DNA of 16,429 bases from Acetobacteraceae bacterium (GTDB lineage Bacteria; Pseudomonadota; Alphaproteobacteria; Zavarziniales; Zavarziniaceae), in the NCBI GenBank assembly GCA_947379865.1, contig CANCOY010000081.1, positions 1-16,429 on the forward strand, written 5' to 3'. The notes beneath the pieces were generated by a model. That model saw only the letters and a list, made by a program, of their open reading frames with translations. It ran no database searches and was not told the origin of the DNA. A program made the translations under genes and the position numbers. Shown here one piece after another: positions 7,792 through 15,052 of the stretch (positions are counted from its first letter, which is position 1; each line of letters starts with the position of its first letter).

Positions 7792-7893
7792 ACCGCTTTT
7801 GGTAGCGCTTGCACCCCCATTTTCATTAGAGAGACGGGCATGTTGCATCAAAATTAGGCAGTCATGGGAAAACAGGCTAAAAAATAGGCGTGA

Positions 7894-9447
7894 ATGGGCT
7901 GTCGCAAGATGCGCCACGGCGGCTTATGGTCCCAACCCATGACCCAGCGCCGCCCCCCCATGCGCCAGAACGCCCGCCCTGGCACCTCCCGCAGCGCCGC
8001 AGACCCGCGTATGGCCGGGGGGGGCGCCCCGGTGGTGCGCGCCACCTCGCCCGCCGCCGTCTGGATGCGCGCGATCATCGTCCTCACCGCCATGGAGGGG
8101 GGCCGCCCCGCCGACCGCGCCCTGGGCGACCTGTTCGCCGCCAAGCGCACGCCCATGGCAGAGCGGGCCGATATTGCTGAAATCGTGCAGGGCATCATCC
8201 GCCTGCGTGGCCAGCTGGACTGGTGGCTGGCCCATCTGCACGCGCCCATCGATCCCCGCCATCGCCTGATTGCCTTCATGGCCCTGGTGGCCGGCATGAA
8301 GGCCGATGACATTGACGATACCTTCGGCCGCCATCCCGACCTGCCGCCGCTGGACCGGGACGAGACGCAGCTGGCCCGCGCCCTCACCAAGCGCACCCTG
8401 TTTCATCCCAATCAGCCGCCGGGCACCCAGGCCAATGTGCCGGAATGGATCCTGCCCCTGATGGAGGCGCGCTTTGGCGCCAACATGGCCGAGGAACTTA
8501 CCGCCCTTGCCCGCCCCGCCGGCCTCGACATCCGCATCAACGCCCTGATGCTGACCCGTGAGTCCGCTGCCAATGCGCTGAAGGGCGATGGCATCCGCGC
8601 CCAGCCCACGCCGTTGTCCCCCTGGGGCCTGCGGGTCTCCGGGCGGCCGCCCATTGCCCGCAGCCGGGCCTATCAGAAGGGCCTCGTCGAGGTGCAGGAC
8701 GAGGGGTCGCAGCTGGTCGCCTTCATGGTGGGGGCAAAGCCGGGGGAGCGGGTGCTGGACCTGTGCGCCGGCGCCTGTGGCAAGAGCCTGGCCATGGCGG
8801 TGACCATGGAGAACAAGGGCCGCATCGTTGCCTGCGATATTCATGACCGCCGCCTGGCCGATGCCGCCGTGCGCCTGCGCCGGGCCGATGTGCACAACGT
8901 CAACCGCCGCCTGATCACCGGCGCCCGCGACACCTGGCTTGACCGCCACAAGGCCGACTTCGACCGGGTGCTGGTGGATGCGCCCTGTACCGGCACCGGC
9001 ACCTGGCGCCGCAACCCCGATGCCAAATGGCGTCTGGTGGAAAACGACCTGGTGGAACTGGTGGTCCTGCAGGCCAGCCTGATCGACGCCGGCGCCCGGG
9101 CCGTGCGCCCGGGCGGCCGTCTGGTCTATGCCACCTGCAGCGTGCTGGCGGCCGAGAATGCCGAACAGATCACCGCCTTTCTGGCCCGCAACCCGGCCTT
9201 TGAGGTGCAGTCCGTTACCGAGGTCTGGGGCGAATCTCTTGAGACACCCTGCCCGGTGACCGGCCCGTTCCTCGAACTCAGCCCCGCGCGCCACGGCACC
9301 GACGGCTTCTTTGCCGCCGTGCTGGTGCGCAAGGGCCCGGCGCCTGTGGCCAAGGCGCTGCCAGAAGCACAAACAGAAACCGAAACCGAAACAGAAGCCG
9401 AAACAGAAACCGAAACAGAAACCGAAACAGAAGCCGAAGAGACGTGA
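7894..9447 (+). CDS. rsmB: RsmB/NOP-family RNA (cytosine-5) methyltransferase
   Basis: SAM-dependent RNA m5C methyltransferase, probably acting on 16S rRNA during ribosome assembly; the exact target is inferred. Numbering from the ATG at 7894 (517 aa): an N-terminal NusB-like helical region around 50-150; VPEWILPLMEARFG near 187-200; SAM motif I DLCAGACGKS (289-298); motif IV DAPCTGTGTWRRNPDAKW with Cys365; and motif VI YATCS with Cys415, giving the two catalytic cysteines of the family. Motif I is unusual: the usual CAGPGGKT or CAGAGGKT has Cys295 in place of a Gly. The start is uncertain: 7894 has AGG 8 bases upstream, while ATGs at 7939, 7960 and 8011 are also in frame and homology seems to begin only near residue 50. 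The tail is a Thr-Glu/Ala-Glu repeat. The stop overlaps rlmJ. Confidence 0.88.
   Translation: MGCRKMRHGGLWSQPMTQRRPPMRQNARPGTSRSAADPRMAGGGAPVVRATSPAAVWMRAIIVLTAMEGGRPADRALGDLFAAKRTPMAERADIAEIVQGIIRLRGQLDWWLAHLHAPIDPRHRLIAFMALVAGMKADDIDDTFGRHPDLPPLDRDETQLARALTKRTLFHPNQPPGTQANVPEWILPLMEARFGANMAEELTALARPAGLDIRINALMLTRESAANALKGDGIRAQPTPLSPWGLRVSGRPPIARSRAYQKGLVEVQDEGSQLVAFMVGAKPGERVLDLCAGACGKSLAMAVTMENKGRIVACDIHDRRLADAAVRLRRADVHNVNRRLITGARDTWLDRHKADFDRVLVDAPCTGTGTWRRNPDAKWRLVENDLVELVVLQASLIDAGARAVRPGGRLVYATCSVLAAENAEQITAFLARNPAFEVQSVTEVWGESLETPCPVTGPFLELSPARHGTDGFFAAVLVRKGPAPVAKALPEAQTETETETEAETETETETETEAEET
9371..9440 (+). repeat. 6-bp microsatellite coding a Thr-Glu tail
   Basis: About eleven imperfect GAAACC/GAAACA/GAAGCC hexamers at the 3' end of the rsmB-like gene, encoding alternating Thr-Glu with a few Ala-Glu. 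The composition (A-rich in a GC-rich gene) differs sharply from its surroundings. Six-base units keep the frame, so length changes would alter only the acidic tail and the spacing to the rlmJ start. Confidence 0.85.
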
Positions 9448-10340
9448 ACTACGATCACGCTTTCCACGCCGGCAATGCGGCCGACGTTCTGAAACATGCC
9501 GTGCTGGCCCTGCTGCTGGACCGCCTGCGGCAAAAGCCGACGCCGTTCTTTGTGCTCGACAGCCATGCCGGGGCCGGGCGCCATGATCTGGGCGGCGAGG
9601 CGGCCCAGCGCTCGGGCGAGGCGGCGGCGGGCATCCTGCGCCTGTGGCCAAAGCGCGGCGATTTTCCTGAACTTGCCACCTGGCTCGACACCATCGCAGG
9701 CCTTAACCCGCCACCCGATGGCGAAGCCGGGGAATTGGCGCCCACCCTCTATCCCGGCTCGCCCCTGCTGGCGGCGGCAGCACTCAGGCCCGACGACCGG
9801 CTGGTGCTGGTGGAGGGGGCAGAGGCGCCTTCCATAGCCTTGCGCCGTCTGTTCGGGCGCGACCGCCGGGTGGCGCTGCACCGCCGCGACGCCTGGGAGG
9901 CGCTGGGCGCCCTGCTGCCGCCGCGCCCGCCCTTGCCGCGCCGTGGCCTGGTGCTGATCGACCCGGCCTTTGAGGCGGCCGACGAATTTGCCCGCCTGGG
10001 CGAGGCCGTGGTGACCGCCGCCCGGCGCTGGCCCGGCGGCATGATCATGGCCTGGTACCCGGTGAAGGAGGGCAACCAGGTGCGCGACTTCATGGTGGAT
10101 CTGGCGGCCTCGGGCCTGACGGCGGTGTTGCGGGTGGAGATGATGTTCCGCGCCGTCAGCCGCGATGGCTGGCAGGGGGCGGGTCTGGCGGGCTGTGGCC
10201 TGATCCTGGTGCGGCCGCCCTGGCAGCTGGACAGCCAGATCGCCGCCCTGCTGCCGCGCCTGGGCAAGGCCATGGGCCTGCCCGTGGGTGGGGGGTGCGT
10301 CGAATGGCTCGTGCCCGAGGGGCCTGCCGAGACCGACTGA
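9444..10340 (+). CDS. rlmJ: 23S rRNA (adenine-N6)-methyltransferase RlmJ
   Basis: Family known to make m6A at A2030 of 23S rRNA (E. coli numbering). The GTG start at 9444 overlaps the previous TGA (GTGA) and gives the family N-terminus MNYDHAFHAGNAADVLKH, so it is secure. The protein has 298 aa. Motif I is seen as LDSHAGAGRHDLGG (38-51), followed by the RlmJ-specific insertion and MIMAWYPVKEGNQ near 207-219. The catalytic motif, normally DPPY or DPPF in this family, reads DPAFE (173-177): the second Pro is Ala. This may be a tolerated local variant or reduced activity. It is probably co-translated with the upstream RNA methyltransferase as a two-gene rRNA modification unit. Confidence 0.93.
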   Translation: MNYDHAFHAGNAADVLKHAVLALLLDRLRQKPTPFFVLDSHAGAGRHDLGGEAAQRSGEAAAGILRLWPKRGDFPELATWLDTIAGLNPPPDGEAGELAPTLYPGSPLLAAAALRPDDRLVLVEGAEAPSIALRRLFGRDRRVALHRRDAWEALGALLPPRPPLPRRGLVLIDPAFEAADEFARLGEAVVTAARRWPGGMIMAWYPVKEGNQVRDFMVDLAASGLTAVLRVEMMFRAVSRDGWQGAGLAGCGLILVRPPWQLDSQIAALLPRLGKAMGLPVGGGCVEWLVPEGPAETD

Positions 10341-10343
10341 GGC

Positions 10344-10372
10344 ATGACGCCAGCGTCATCAAACGGCATACT
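10344..10372 (+). promoter_or_regulatory. Possible ggt promoter with an overlapping dyad
   Basis: A perfect 7-bp inverted repeat, ATGACGC (10344-10350) and GCGTCAT (10353-10359), lies just after the rlmJ stop. A -35-like ATGACG (10344-10349) is spaced 17 bases from a -10-like CATACT (10367-10372). The dyad would cover the -35 region, as a repressor operator might. Evidence is positional only. Confidence 0.35.
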
Positions 10373-10405
10373 CTCTCCAGGCATGGCCGGGCAGGGAGTT
10401 GGACG

Positions 10406-11992
10406 ATGCGTGATCTGGAACTGGGTGGCCGCTCCACCGTACATGGTGTCGAGGGCGCCGCCGCCACCTCCCAGCCTTTGGCCAGCCTGACCGCCATCGA
10501 GATTCTGAAACAGGGCGGCAATGCGGTGGACGCCGCCGTGGCCGCCTGTGCCGTGCAGGCCGTGGTGGAACCCATGTCCACTGGCCTCGGTGGTGATTGT
10601 TTTGCCCTGATTGCGCCGGGCAAGGGCGGGCCGGTGATCGGCTATAATGGGTCGGGCCGGGCAGCGCGCGGGCTGGATGCCCAGATGCTGCTGGCCGCCG
10701 GCACCAGATACATCGCCACCGAAAGCCCCCATGCCGTCACCGTGCCCGGTGCGGTGGAGGCCTGGGCGCGGCTGGTGGCCGACCATGGCCGACTGGACCT
10801 GGCGCAGGTGCTGGCCCCGGCGATCCGCGCGGCAGAGCAGGGCTTTGCCGTGGGGCCGCGTTGTGCCTTTGAATGGGCGCGGGATTCGGCCCGCGTGGCA
10901 GCCCAGCCCCATTTTGCCCAGCATTTCCTGCCCAATGGCACGGCGCCCGTGGTGGGGGACCACATGCGCTTTCCGGCGCTGGCGCAAACCATGCGGGTGG
11001 TGGCAAAGGCAGGTCCCGACGCTTTTTATTCAGGTGCCATAGCCTCCGACCTGACGGCTGCCGTTGCCGAGGCAGGTGGCCTGCTGGATGTGGAAGATCT
11101 GGCCGCCCATCGCGGGGAGTATGTCACGCCGATCTCCACCACTTATGGCGGGCGCGAGGTCATGCAGATCCCGCCCAATGGCCATGGCGTGATCGCCCTT
11201 CTGATCCTGAACATCCTGGCCGCTTTGCCCGCCCGTGGCCTCGACCCCCTGGGGCCAGAGCGCCTGCACCTGGTGGGGGAGGCCACGCGCCTGGCCTGGG
11301 TGGCGCGCGATGCCCTGGTGGCGGACCCGGCCCAGGTGCCGGTGCCGTTGGCGGGCCTGCTGGACCCGGCCTATGCCGCGCGCCTGGCCGCCCTGATCGA
11401 TCCTGCCCGCGCCATGGAGTTACCTCAGCCGCCGGTGCTGCCGGGGTCGGACACGGTCTGCCTGACGGTGGTGGACCGCGACCGCAACGTGGTCTCGTTC
11501 ATCAATTCGATCTTCTATCACTTTGGTTCCGGGATCACCGGGCGCAACAGTGGCGTGGTACTGCAGAACCGGGGCGCCGGCTTTGTGGTGCAGCCGGGCC
11601 ATCCCAATTGCATCGCCGGGGGCAAGCGGCCGCTGCACACCATCATCCCCGGCATGGTCTGCGAAGGCGGGCGGGCCACCCTTGGCTATGGCGTGATGGG
11701 GGGCACCTATCAGCCCGTGGGCCACGCCTGGTTCCTGACCAACCATTTCGACCATGGCATGGACCTGCAACAGGCGCTGGATGCGCCGCGCGCCTTCCAC
11801 GAGGCCGGCACCTATTCCCTGGAAAAGGGCAACCCTGCGGCCACGGTGCAGGCGCTCGCCGCCCTTGGCCACAGGGTTGCCCCCACGACGGAGGCCCTGG
11901 GGGGCGGGCAGGCGGTGGCGGTGGACTGGCAGCGCGGCACGCTGACGGCGGCCTCTGACCCGCGCAAGGACGGGCTGGCGCTGGCCTATTAG
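10406..11992 (+). CDS. ggt: Gamma-glutamyltransferase family protein, no signal peptide
   Basis: N-terminal-nucleophile hydrolase that cleaves gamma-glutamyl amides such as glutathione. The ATG at 10406 (528 aa) follows GGGAG at a good distance and begins MRDLELGGRSTVHGVEG; the frame extends upstream to 10295 inside rlmJ but without homology. Seen: GGNAVDAAVAACAVQAVVEPMSTGLGGDCFAL near residues 33-65, the family N-terminal core; autoprocessing site DTVCLTVVD with predicted nucleophile Thr350; FGSGITG; and NCIAGGKRPLHTIIP. These features fit the YwrD-like branch. The canonical enzyme is periplasmic or secreted, but no signal peptide is visible here, so a cytoplasmic role is likely. The true substrate is uncertain: glutathione, other gamma-glutamyl compounds, or acylase-like substrates are all possible. 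It is convergent with phaR. Confidence 0.9.
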   Translation: MRDLELGGRSTVHGVEGAAATSQPLASLTAIEILKQGGNAVDAAVAACAVQAVVEPMSTGLGGDCFALIAPGKGGPVIGYNGSGRAARGLDAQMLLAAGTRYIATESPHAVTVPGAVEAWARLVADHGRLDLAQVLAPAIRAAEQGFAVGPRCAFEWARDSARVAAQPHFAQHFLPNGTAPVVGDHMRFPALAQTMRVVAKAGPDAFYSGAIASDLTAAVAEAGGLLDVEDLAAHRGEYVTPISTTYGGREVMQIPPNGHGVIALLILNILAALPARGLDPLGPERLHLVGEATRLAWVARDALVADPAQVPVPLAGLLDPAYAARLAALIDPARAMELPQPPVLPGSDTVCLTVVDRDRNVVSFINSIFYHFGSGITGRNSGVVLQNRGAGFVVQPGHPNCIAGGKRPLHTIIPGMVCEGGRATLGYGVMGGTYQPVGHAWFLTNHFDHGMDLQQALDAPRAFHEAGTYSLEKGNPAATVQALAALGHRVAPTTEALGGGQAVAVDWQRGTLTAASDPRKDGLALAY

Positions 11993-11999
11993 GCAGCGC

Positions 12000-12035
12000 C
12001 AATCAGTTTGCCAGTAAGTTTGCCAATAAGTTTAT
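12000..12035. repeat. Three 12-bp tandem repeats between ggt and phaR
   Basis: Copies CAATCAGTTTGC, CAGTAAGTTTGC and CAATAAGTTTAT lie head to tail in the 50-bp gap between the convergent stops of ggt and phaR. I see no hairpin with a T-run here, so the gap holds no clear intrinsic terminator. The unit length would keep frame if translated, but there is no supported gene. Confidence 0.7.
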
Positions 12036-12042
12036 CAGGCCG

Positions 12043-12684
12043 TTATTCGGGCTTGCGGGCGAGTGCGTCGAGCTGGCGCTGGATGGCGTCGAGCTTGGCC
12101 TTCATCTCCGACATTTCAGCCTCGGACTGGGGGGCGGCCTCTGCCTCGGGGCGGGGGTTGATGCCAGCGGCGGCTTCGGCCTCGCGGTCGGGGCCGATGC
12201 CGGGGCCGCTGCCAAAGGGCGAGAACAGCCGCACCGTGCGCTCGAACAGGGCGAAGTTCTGGCGCGCCATGTCTTCGAACTTGCGGAAGGGGTTTACGCC
12301 TGTGAACGCCTCGGTCATGTGGTCGCGCATCTGTTCCTGGTTGCGCGTGAAGCTTTCCATGCTGACGTCCAGATAGCCCGGCACCACCGCCTGCAGACTG
12401 TCGCCATAAAAGCGGATCAACTGGCGCAGGAAGCGGATGGGCAGCATGTTCTGCCCCTTGGCCTCTTCCTCGAAGATGATCTGGGTCAGGACAGAGCGGG
12501 TAATATCGTCGCCGCTCTTGGCGTCAAAGACCACGAAATCCTCGCCCAGCTTCACCATCTGGCACAGATGTTCGAGCGTGACATAGCTCGACGTCGCCGT
12601 GTTGTAGAGGCGGCGGTTGGCGTATTTCTTGATGGTGACGGGCGGCTTGCCGCTGTTCTGCTGGTCTGGCACGCGTTCTTGCAC
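12043..12684 (-). CDS. phaR: Polyhydroxyalkanoate synthesis repressor PhaR
   Basis: DNA-binding regulator that senses PHA polymer and represses PHA genes, notably phasins, when granules are absent. The N-terminal PHA/PHB DNA-binding domain is clear: TIKKYANRRLYNTATSSYV from about residue 17, then FDAKSGDDITRSVLTQIIFEEE. The following PHB-accumulation regulatory domain contains QLIRFYGDSLQAVVPGYLD and EAFTGVNPFRKFEDMARQN. The C-terminus is an acidic, Ala/Glu-rich linker and a short helix. I chose the GTG at 12684 (213 aa), because VPDQQNSGKPPVTIKKYANRR fits the family's N-terminus and AGG lies upstream; an ATG at 12741 would add 19 Gly-rich residues with no ribosome site. The gene is divergent from phaA-phaB, the classical arrangement. 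Confidence 0.93.
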   Translation of the reverse strand: MQERVPDQQNSGKPPVTIKKYANRRLYNTATSSYVTLEHLCQMVKLGEDFVVFDAKSGDDITRSVLTQIIFEEEAKGQNMLPIRFLRQLIRFYGDSLQAVVPGYLDVSMESFTRNQEQMRDHMTEAFTGVNPFRKFEDMARQNFALFERTVRLFSPFGSGPGIGPDREAEAAAGINPRPEAEAAPQSEAEMSEMKAKLDAIQRQLDALARKPE

Positions 12685-12737
12685 CCTGTTGCCTGTGTAT
12701 GAACCATCATCACCCCCATGGGCGCCCGGGGCAAGCG

Positions 12738-12773
12738 CCATTGCTGGCTCGGCATTGGGCCATGTGGCAATGG
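12738..12773. promoter_or_regulatory. Inverted-repeat cluster between phaR and phaA (possible operator)
   Basis: CCATTGC (12738-12744) and GCAATGG (12767-12773) form a perfect inverted pair. Between them lies a second dyad, CATTG (12753-12757) with CAATG (12768-12772). The cluster sits in the 252-bp divergent control region, 54-89 bases upstream of the phaR GTG. It is a candidate binding site for PhaR or another regulator; I cannot match it to an established PhaR consensus. Confidence 0.35.
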
Positions 12774-12828
12774 GACGTATGAATAAGGAAATCCCAATAA
12801 TCCGGGGTTTACCTGCGGCTCAGGTTGA

Positions 12829-12865
12829 GGCATGTTCGCCGGGTTTTGGCGAAGCCCGGCATGCC
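12829..12865 (+). other. Stem-loop in the phaA upstream region
   Basis: A 9-bp stem (GCCGGGTTT, 12838-12846, with AAGCCCGGC, 12852-12860, one G-U pair) and a 5-base loop. It is extended by a second 5-bp stem (GGCAT, 12829-12833, with ATGCC, 12861-12865) after a 4-base bulge. It lies 71 bases upstream of the phaA ATG and would form in the leader if transcription starts further up, for example near the AT-rich 12778-12801. Confidence 0.4.
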
Positions 12866-12936
12866 CTGTACTGGTTGATCTGCCGCCGACGCCCAATTTC
12901 CCGCATGCCCAGCATCGTCAAACAGGGAGGTCCTCC

Positions 12937-14112
12937 ATGACCGAAGTCGTCATCGTATCCGCCGTCCGCACCGCGGTCGGCTCGTTCAACGGCGCATTTG
13001 CCGACGTGCCCGCCCATGTGCTGGGCCAGACCGTCATCACCGAGGCGCTGAAGCGCGCCGGCGTCGACGCGGCCGATGTGGCCGAGGTCATCATGGGCCA
13101 GATCCTGACCGCAGGTCATGGCCAGAACCCCGCCCGCCAGGCGTCCATCGGTGCCGGCTGCCCGGCCGAGGTGCCCGCCTGGGGCGTGAACCAGCTTTGC
13201 GGCTCGGGCCTGCGCTCGGTGGCGCTGGGCTTTCAGGCGGTGCAGAACGGCGACAGCGCCATCGTGGTCGCCGGCGGCCAGGAGAGCATGAGCCAGGCCA
13301 CCCACGCCTCCTATCTGCGCGCCGGCTCCAAGATGGGCGACGTGAAGTTCGTCGACACCATGATCAAGGACGGCCTGTGGGATGCCTTCAACGGCTACCA
13401 CATGGGCAACACTGCCGAGAACGTGGCGCGCCAGTACCAGATCACCCGCGAAGAGCAGGACAATTTCGCCGTCGCCTCGCAGAACAAGGCCGAAGCCGCC
13501 CAGAAGGCCGGCCGCTTCAAGGACGAGATCGTTTCCGTCACCCTCAAGACCCGCAAGGGCGAGGTGGTGATCTCGGAAGACGAATACATCCGCAAGGGCG
13601 TTACCATTGACGCGGTGAACGGCCTGAAGCCGGCGTTCGAGAAGGACGGCTCGGTCACCGCCGCCAATGCCTCTGGCATCAATGACGGCGCCGCCGCCCT
13701 GGTGCTGATGTCGGCCGAGGAGGCCAAGCGCCGTGGTATCACGCCGCTGGCCCGCATCGTTTCGTGGGCCCAGGCCGGCGTTGACCCCAAGGTCATGGGC
13801 ACCGGCCCCATCCCCGCCAGCCGCGAAGCCCTGAAGAAGGCCGGCTGGGCCATCGGCGACCTCGACCTGATCGAGGCGAACGAGGCTTTCGCCGCCCAGG
13901 CCCTGGCCGTGAACAAGGACCTTGGCTGGGACACGTCCAAGGTGAATGTGAACGGCGGCGCCATTGCCATCGGCCATCCCATCGGTGCCTCTGGCGCCCG
14001 CGTCCTCGTCACGCTGCTGCACGAGATGCAGCGCCGCGACGCCAAGAAGGGCCTCGCCACCCTGTGCATCGGTGGCGGCATGGGCATCGCCCTGACGGTT
14101 GCCCGCGACTGA
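12937..14112 (+). CDS. phaA: Acetyl-CoA acetyltransferase (beta-ketothiolase) PhaA
   Basis: Condenses two acetyl-CoA to acetoacetyl-CoA, the first step of polyhydroxybutyrate synthesis. The ATG at 12937 (391 aa) has a strong ribosome site GGGAGG 6 bases upstream; the frame extends to 12832 without homology. Catalytic residues are all present: nucleophile Cys88 (NQLCGSGLRS), His347 (AIGHPIGASGARVL) and Cys377 (TLCIGGGMGIAL), matching the C89/H348/C378 pattern of the Zoogloea enzyme. GGQESMSQATH and NEAFAAQALAVNKDLGWD are also typical. Length is normal for the family. It is the first gene of a phaA-phaB operon, divergent from phaR. No PHA synthase gene lies in the window, so it must be elsewhere, as often in alphaproteobacteria. 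Confidence 0.97.
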   Translation: MTEVVIVSAVRTAVGSFNGAFADVPAHVLGQTVITEALKRAGVDAADVAEVIMGQILTAGHGQNPARQASIGAGCPAEVPAWGVNQLCGSGLRSVALGFQAVQNGDSAIVVAGGQESMSQATHASYLRAGSKMGDVKFVDTMIKDGLWDAFNGYHMGNTAENVARQYQITREEQDNFAVASQNKAEAAQKAGRFKDEIVSVTLKTRKGEVVISEDEYIRKGVTIDAVNGLKPAFEKDGSVTAANASGINDGAAALVLMSAEEAKRRGITPLARIVSWAQAGVDPKVMGTGPIPASREALKKAGWAIGDLDLIEANEAFAAQALAVNKDLGWDTSKVNVNGGAIAIGHPIGASGARVLVTLLHEMQRRDAKKGLATLCIGGGMGIALTVARD

Positions 14113-14124
14113 TCTCAATAATCT

Positions 14125-14155
14125 GCCCCGCCCCCCCTCAAAAGGGGGGTGGGGC
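14125..14155 (+). other. GC-rich hairpin between phaA and phaB
   Basis: A 12-bp stem, GCCCCGCCCCCC (14125-14136) with GGGGGGTGGGGC (14144-14155), one G-U pair, and a 7-base loop CTCAAAA. It lies 12 bases after the phaA stop and is not followed by a T-run, so it is more likely an mRNA-stabilising or partial-attenuating element in the 139-bp gap than a full terminator. Confidence 0.6.
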
Positions 14156-14251
14156 GCTCTATCTGGCTGACGCGCGAACCGCGTTGGTCGTTCGTGTGTC
14201 TGCGGCAGGGCTGGTGGCCCACCGCCAATCCAGATATGGGGAAACCTCCAG

Positions 14252-14977
14252 ATGTCAAAGGTTGCAATCGTTACCGGCGGAACGCGCGGCATCGGCCACG
14301 CCATTTCCGTCGCCCTCAAGAATGCCGGCTACAAGGTGGCGGCGAATTACGCCGGCAATGACGCGGCGGCGGCCCAGTTCAAGGCCGAGACCGGCATCCA
14401 TGTCTACAAGTGGGACGTGGGCAATTTCGACGCCTGCAAGGCCGGCATCGAAGCCGTGGTGGCCGAACTTGGCCCGGTTGACGTGGTCGTCAACAACGCC
14501 GGCATCACCCGCGACGCCATGCTGCACAAGATGACGCCGGAACAGTGGAATTCGGTGATCGCCACCGACCTGACCTCCGTCTTCAACATGTCGCGCCTGG
14601 TGATCGACAGCATGCGCGAGCGCACCTTTGGCCGCATCATCAACATCACCTCCATCAACGGCCAGAAGGGCCAGATGGGCCAGACCAACTATTCCGCCGC
14701 CAAGGCCGGCCTGATCGGCTTCACCAAGGCGCTGGCCCAGGAAGGCGCCAACAAGGGCATCACGGTGAACTGCATCGCGCCGGGTTACATCAATACCGAG
14801 ATGGTGGCCGCCGTGCCGCAGCCGGTGCTGGACAAGATCATCGCTTCCATCCCCGTCGGCCGCCTTGGCACCGCCGAGGAAATCGCCCGCGCCGTGCTGT
14901 TCCTGGCGGCGGACGAGGCCGGCTTCATCACCGGCTCCACCATGACCGTGAACGGCGGCCAATACATCACCGGCTGA
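14252..14977 (+). CDS. phaB: Acetoacetyl-CoA reductase PhaB
   Basis: NADPH-dependent short-chain dehydrogenase reducing acetoacetyl-CoA to (R)-3-hydroxybutyryl-CoA, the PHB monomer. It has 241 aa, the usual length. Start ATG at 14252 follows GGGGA by 9 bases. Seen: cofactor motif TGGTRGIG (8-15); NNAG (81-84); catalytic Ser134 (NITSINGQKGQMGQ), Tyr147 and Lys151 (NYSAAKAGL); and PGYINTEMV. The NGQKGQ-x-GQTNYS stretch is diagnostic of PhaB over generic FabG. It lies 139 bases downstream of phaA on the same strand, with a hairpin between, so the two are probably cotranscribed with differing stability. Confidence 0.96.
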   Translation: MSKVAIVTGGTRGIGHAISVALKNAGYKVAANYAGNDAAAAQFKAETGIHVYKWDVGNFDACKAGIEAVVAELGPVDVVVNNAGITRDAMLHKMTPEQWNSVIATDLTSVFNMSRLVIDSMRERTFGRIINITSINGQKGQMGQTNYSAAKAGLIGFTKALAQEGANKGITVNCIAPGYINTEMVAAVPQPVLDKIIASIPVGRLGTAEEIARAVLFLAADEAGFITGSTMTVNGGQYITG

Positions 14978-15009
14978 TCACCTTCCGGCTGGTTACTGTC
15001 CCGATCCTG

Positions 15010-15039
15010 ATGGCCTTTCCCTGACCGGGGGAAGGCCAT
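15010..15039 (+). terminator. Probable terminator after phaB
   Basis: A 12-bp stem, ATGGCCTTTCCC (15010-15021) with GGGGAAGGCCAT (15028-15039), one G-U pair, and a 6-base loop. It is 32 bases past the phaB stop and is followed by TAGTCTGT, a poor T-run. It separates phaB from the exporter gene, whose ATG is 14 bases downstream. Confidence 0.55.
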
Positions 15040-15052
15040 TAGTCTGTGGGGC

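Noticed and set aside
7924..9651. A 575-codon minus-strand open frame opposite rsmB-rlmJ
   Set aside because: It is antisense to two coupled methyltransferase genes. The Phe/Cys-rich stretch is only the complement of the hexanucleotide repeat.
10156..10623. Minus-strand frames of 150-400 codons across rlmJ and ggt
   Set aside because: They are shadows of two convincing plus-strand genes, with Arg/Ala/Pro-rich low-complexity products.
12820..14319. A 499-codon minus-strand open frame opposite phaA
   Set aside because: It overlaps a gene with all three catalytic residues in place, and its own product has no recognisable features.
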